The position numbers and the translations under genes are program-made. 64,000 bases of DNA from Typha latifolia (taxonomy: Eukaryota > Streptophyta > Magnoliopsida > Poales > Typhaceae), in NCBI GenBank assembly GCA_019914945.1, contig CM034110.1, forward strand, positions 8,139,808 to 8,203,807, in the 5' to 3' direction. Shown here in pieces: positions 61,523 through 64,000 of this stretch (its first letter is position 1; each line of letters opens with the position of its first letter). The notes beneath the pieces were generated by a model. The model ran no database searches. It was not told where the DNA came from and saw only the letters and a list, made by a program, of their open reading frames with translations.

Positions 61523-63410
61523 GAGGAGGGGTTTGGGGTTAGATTTTGGTTTCGGAGGGAAAAAGGGGGGAATTGGGGTGGAAAAGGAGGGTTGGGTTTC
61601 TTTTCTTTTTGTATTCCACTCCTAGAGTCTCCTAGTCCTCTTCTTGATGAGATGCTCTACTTTATCTAATAATTAATGGGATGTGGGGTTAATTGTAATT
61701 ATTGTATTATTGCTTTCTTTTCAAGGTGGAGTGGAGTGGAGTGGAGCGGAAGGGAGCAGAGAAGCAGTTGGTTTGCTCAGTTTGGTTCAGTGGAAAAGGG
61801 AGGGTTTTTTTTTTCCCCTTTTTTGTTGCGAATTTGGTTCGCTTCTTTGATAAGCTTTGTTAAGGGAGAGAGAGAGTAGTAGAAGACTTAACAAAGTCTA
61901 TATACCCTCAACTTGTAGACTAATTCTATGCTCGGTTTCAACTCAACCATGCATTGCCAATGATAGTGTCACATAAGTACATACCATTTTGTTGCTTAGT
62001 AGATTATTAGTAAGTTTTAATGATGTGGTACTTGGACGAACTACAGATAGTTTAGGATGGCTTGTGAAGTGAGGTGGGTTTATATTTACTCATGAAACAA
62101 GTTTAGGATGATAATTATTATATATTTTATATGAGATGGGCAGCAGATTGACCGTTGACTCTGGATGCGGAGGTGACCGGATTGGATCCCACCAACCAGA
62201 AGTTGCACGTTCCTACCACGTGACGAGTGTATCAAAGGCTGCAAAGGCTTTTCTTTCTCCACTGGAAAGCATGGTGGTGATGCCAAGGTCGAAGGAAGCC
62301 CAAATTTATACAACTCCCTTTGTAAATGTTTTACAAGTGTGAAAATGAACATGGAAAAGCGCGAGTATAAGAGAACGAGACCCTTGTATAGTGGTATGTA
62401 CAGTGGGATCCCAGATCTTTTTAAAGGTTTAAGACTTACTCTAAGCCACAACCAAAACTAATTAATGATGACTATTAATTTATCAACAGAAAACCATAAC
62501 GAAACTAGAGGAAAAACAGATGAGCAGTAAATTATCAGTGTTCCACTTTCTTGCTCCCACAGTACTAAAGTCCACTTTCCTGTACGTCCTGTCTATCCCT
62601 TTCCTTTTCTCCTTTCTTTAATGCTAAAACTACGGTGAATAGAGCCTGGGTCATCCGGTAGGAGGAGCTGATCCAGGCCAACATTTAGGCTCCAGTGGGC
62701 TTTCTTTCAGGGCATCAATTGTAAAGCGATGCAAACTCCAGAACCTTTGTGGGCCTAGTCTTAGAACCCGGCATGGGCCATGGGCCTAACATGTTGATTC
62801 GGCCCAATTTCACTAGTATTAGTTAAAGAAATTATTTATTTTGAGTTATACGAGTAGAATCTGAAGATATTTCATCTCAATATATGCAACGGTATAAGAC
62901 GCAAAGTTGTGATACTCTTCTTGGGGAGCATCTATAATTTGCCGTAAAATTGTACGTGTAGCTCGTATGAAGTTGGAATTACGCAGAGTCTCGAGATATA
63001 CCCTTCATGCCAGTCCATATGTGATCGTACGAGGGAGCCATTTCCCATAAGTTCCAAATCTGGAAAAAAGAGAGCGGTGGGCCCACAATTTGGGGTTCAC
63101 GAGAGAAATAGTGTAGATTGGAAATTTGGAACTCACATTAGCTGATGCTTTTTAGGGTCCCACAGTACAACTAGACAACCAGCCCATACTTGGCGGCGAG
63201 CTGTCATTAGACAAGCGCCAAGTAGGCAACTACCTAGCCCAAGTAATTAGAATATAATTAAGAAGGCGATTTAAGATTAACGGATGCTAATCCATACCCA
63301 CAATTCGCATTTATCGTTAAAAACCCCTCGTAAAGTAGTAATAATAAGATTAAAACGAAGGTGCTTACATCTCCATTTCTTCGGCTCTCCGGTTGTGCAT
63401 CTTTGGGTGG
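61523..63410. other. Divergent intergenic region with GGCCCA cluster
   Basis: Non-coding between the GRX-like gene (-) and the MSP/ankyrin gene (+). Three or more GGCCCA/TGGGCC site-II-like motifs lie at about 62748-62808, including a back-to-back TGGGCCATGGGCC; either gene could use them. A GGAGT-type run occurs at 61726-61755. Confidence 0.45.
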
Positions 63411-64000
63411 ATGGGGAGTAGTGGCGTCGCCTCCGAGGAGAAGCTCCTGGAGGTTCTCGAACCGGAGGTGGTGGTCGACTTCAAGCCCAACGCCAAATGC
63501 CGCACCTCCCTCCATCTCCGCTCCCTCCATCCCTCCCTCCCCGTCTACTTCAAGGTCCAGACCTCCTCCCCCCATAAATTCCACGTCAACCCCCCCTCCG
63601 GCCTCCTCCCTCCCCTCTCCTCCTCCCTCCTCCAAATCATCCTCCTCCCCCAACCCCACCCGCCTCCCTCCTTCCCCCGCTCCTCCTCCGACCGCTTCCT
63701 CATCCTCTCCTCCCTCTCCCCTTCCCAATTCCACCACCCCCCTCCGCCTTCCTCCTCCATCCGCCTCCGCGTCGCCTTCGCCGGGCCCTTCCTCCTCCGC
63801 CTCGCGGCTGAATCGGGCGACTCCGCCGCTGCGAGGCTCATCCTCCGCCGCCAGCCCCATCTCCTCCCGCTCCTCGATCACCAGATCGGGGACGGCGGCG
63901 ACGATCCGATCGGGTGGACTCCGATCCACGCAGCGGCGGCCAAGGGGGATCTCGAGGAGCTGAGTACCAGGCTAGCCGAGGAGGAGGCCACCGCATATTC
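63411..64000 (+). CDS. MSP (VAP-like) domain plus ankyrin repeat protein, 5' part, cut by right edge
   Basis: ATG 63411 opens a frame that runs to the window end (196 full codons). Residues about 9-110 are a major sperm protein/VAP-like beta domain (LEVLEPEVVVDFKPNAKCRT, then VYFKVQTSSPHKFHVNPPSG and FAGPFLLRLA). The frame then enters an ankyrin repeat (DPIGWTPIHAAAAKGDLEEL) just before the edge. MSP followed by ankyrins is the architecture of VAPYRIN, needed for intracellular accommodation of mycorrhizal fungi, and of broader plant VAPYRIN-like/ankyrin proteins. The visible part cannot tell these apart. A CCTCC-rich stretch (63560-63760) gives Pro/Ser-rich sequence and large shadow ORFs on both strands. 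Nothing downstream is visible, so intactness is unknown. Confidence 0.82.
   Translation, partial: MGSSGVASEEKLLEVLEPEVVVDFKPNAKCRTSLHLRSLHPSLPVYFKVQTSSPHKFHVNPPSGLLPPLSSSLLQIILLPQPHPPPSFPRSSSDRFLILSSLSPSQFHHPPPPSSSIRLRVAFAGPFLLRLAAESGDSAAARLILRRQPHLLPLLDHQIGDGGDDPIGWTPIHAAAAKGDLEELSTRLAEEEATAY

Noticed and set aside
63258..63963. Long Gly/Glu- and Ser/Pro-rich ORFs on both strands
   Set aside because: Alternate frames of the CCTCC-rich coding region; the frame from 63411 has real MSP and ankyrin homology.
1..64000. CRISPR arrays, toxin-antitoxin or phage-like systems, biosynthetic cluster
   Set aside because: The only regular arrays are plant mini- and microsatellites; genes are functionally unrelated plant genes with introns, so no such system is supported.

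Overview
This is a stretch of plant nuclear DNA, most likely from a monocot outside the grasses. Every recognisable gene is plant-typical: plastid GRXS16 and UGP3, a trichome-birefringence-like acetyltransferase, an AMT2-type ammonium transporter, an Em/LEA_5 gene, an ATL RING finger and a GDSL lipase. Most are split by GT-AG introns. First exons are very GC-rich and later exons AT-richer, which is why monocot is suggested; that taxonomic placement is inference. There is no sign of bacterial operons, CRISPR arrays, phage or organellar DNA.

Layout, left to right: a HIT zinc-finger gene running off the left edge (-, coding 930-2959); a 2OG-Fe(II)-oxygenase-like protein without iron ligands (-, 3957-5699); GRXS16 (-, 7264-9513); a 6-kb AT-rich gap with degraded mobile DNA; a TBL xylan O-acetyltransferase-like gene (+, 15890-18886); a broken Em/LEA_5 gene (-, 19239-20008); a bHLH factor (+, 20657-21759); a 4-kb gap holding a diverged duplication; pyruvate decarboxylase (-, 25876-28292); a 5.5-kb gap with MITE-like elements; an ATL RING-H2 gene (-, 33885-34361) divergent from a PEBP/YbhB-like gene (+, 35131-35706); a BAG co-chaperone (+, 36944-38726) convergent with AMT2 (-, 39393-42049); the ribosome-assembly factor MRT4 (-, 43366-47000); UGP3 in 17 exons (-, 48899-55587) divergent from a GDSL lipase (+, 56953-58508); an intronless glutaredoxin-like gene (-, 60797-61522); and an MSP-domain/ankyrin gene running off the right edge (+, 63411 onward).

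Exon models were built by hand from reading phase, GT-AG borders and remembered family sequence. Exon lengths sum to an intact frame for all the full-length genes. The genes do not form one pathway: this is ordinary plant gene order, with housekeeping, stress, cell-wall, lipid and transport functions interleaved.

I found no convincing undescribed system. The most interesting items are the Em gene interrupted by an hAT-like insertion, a conserved-looking dioxygenase that lacks its metal ligands, a recent dimeric minisatellite in an intron, a long-TIR MITE family, a tRNA-like element and a perfect palindrome upstream of the ATL gene.
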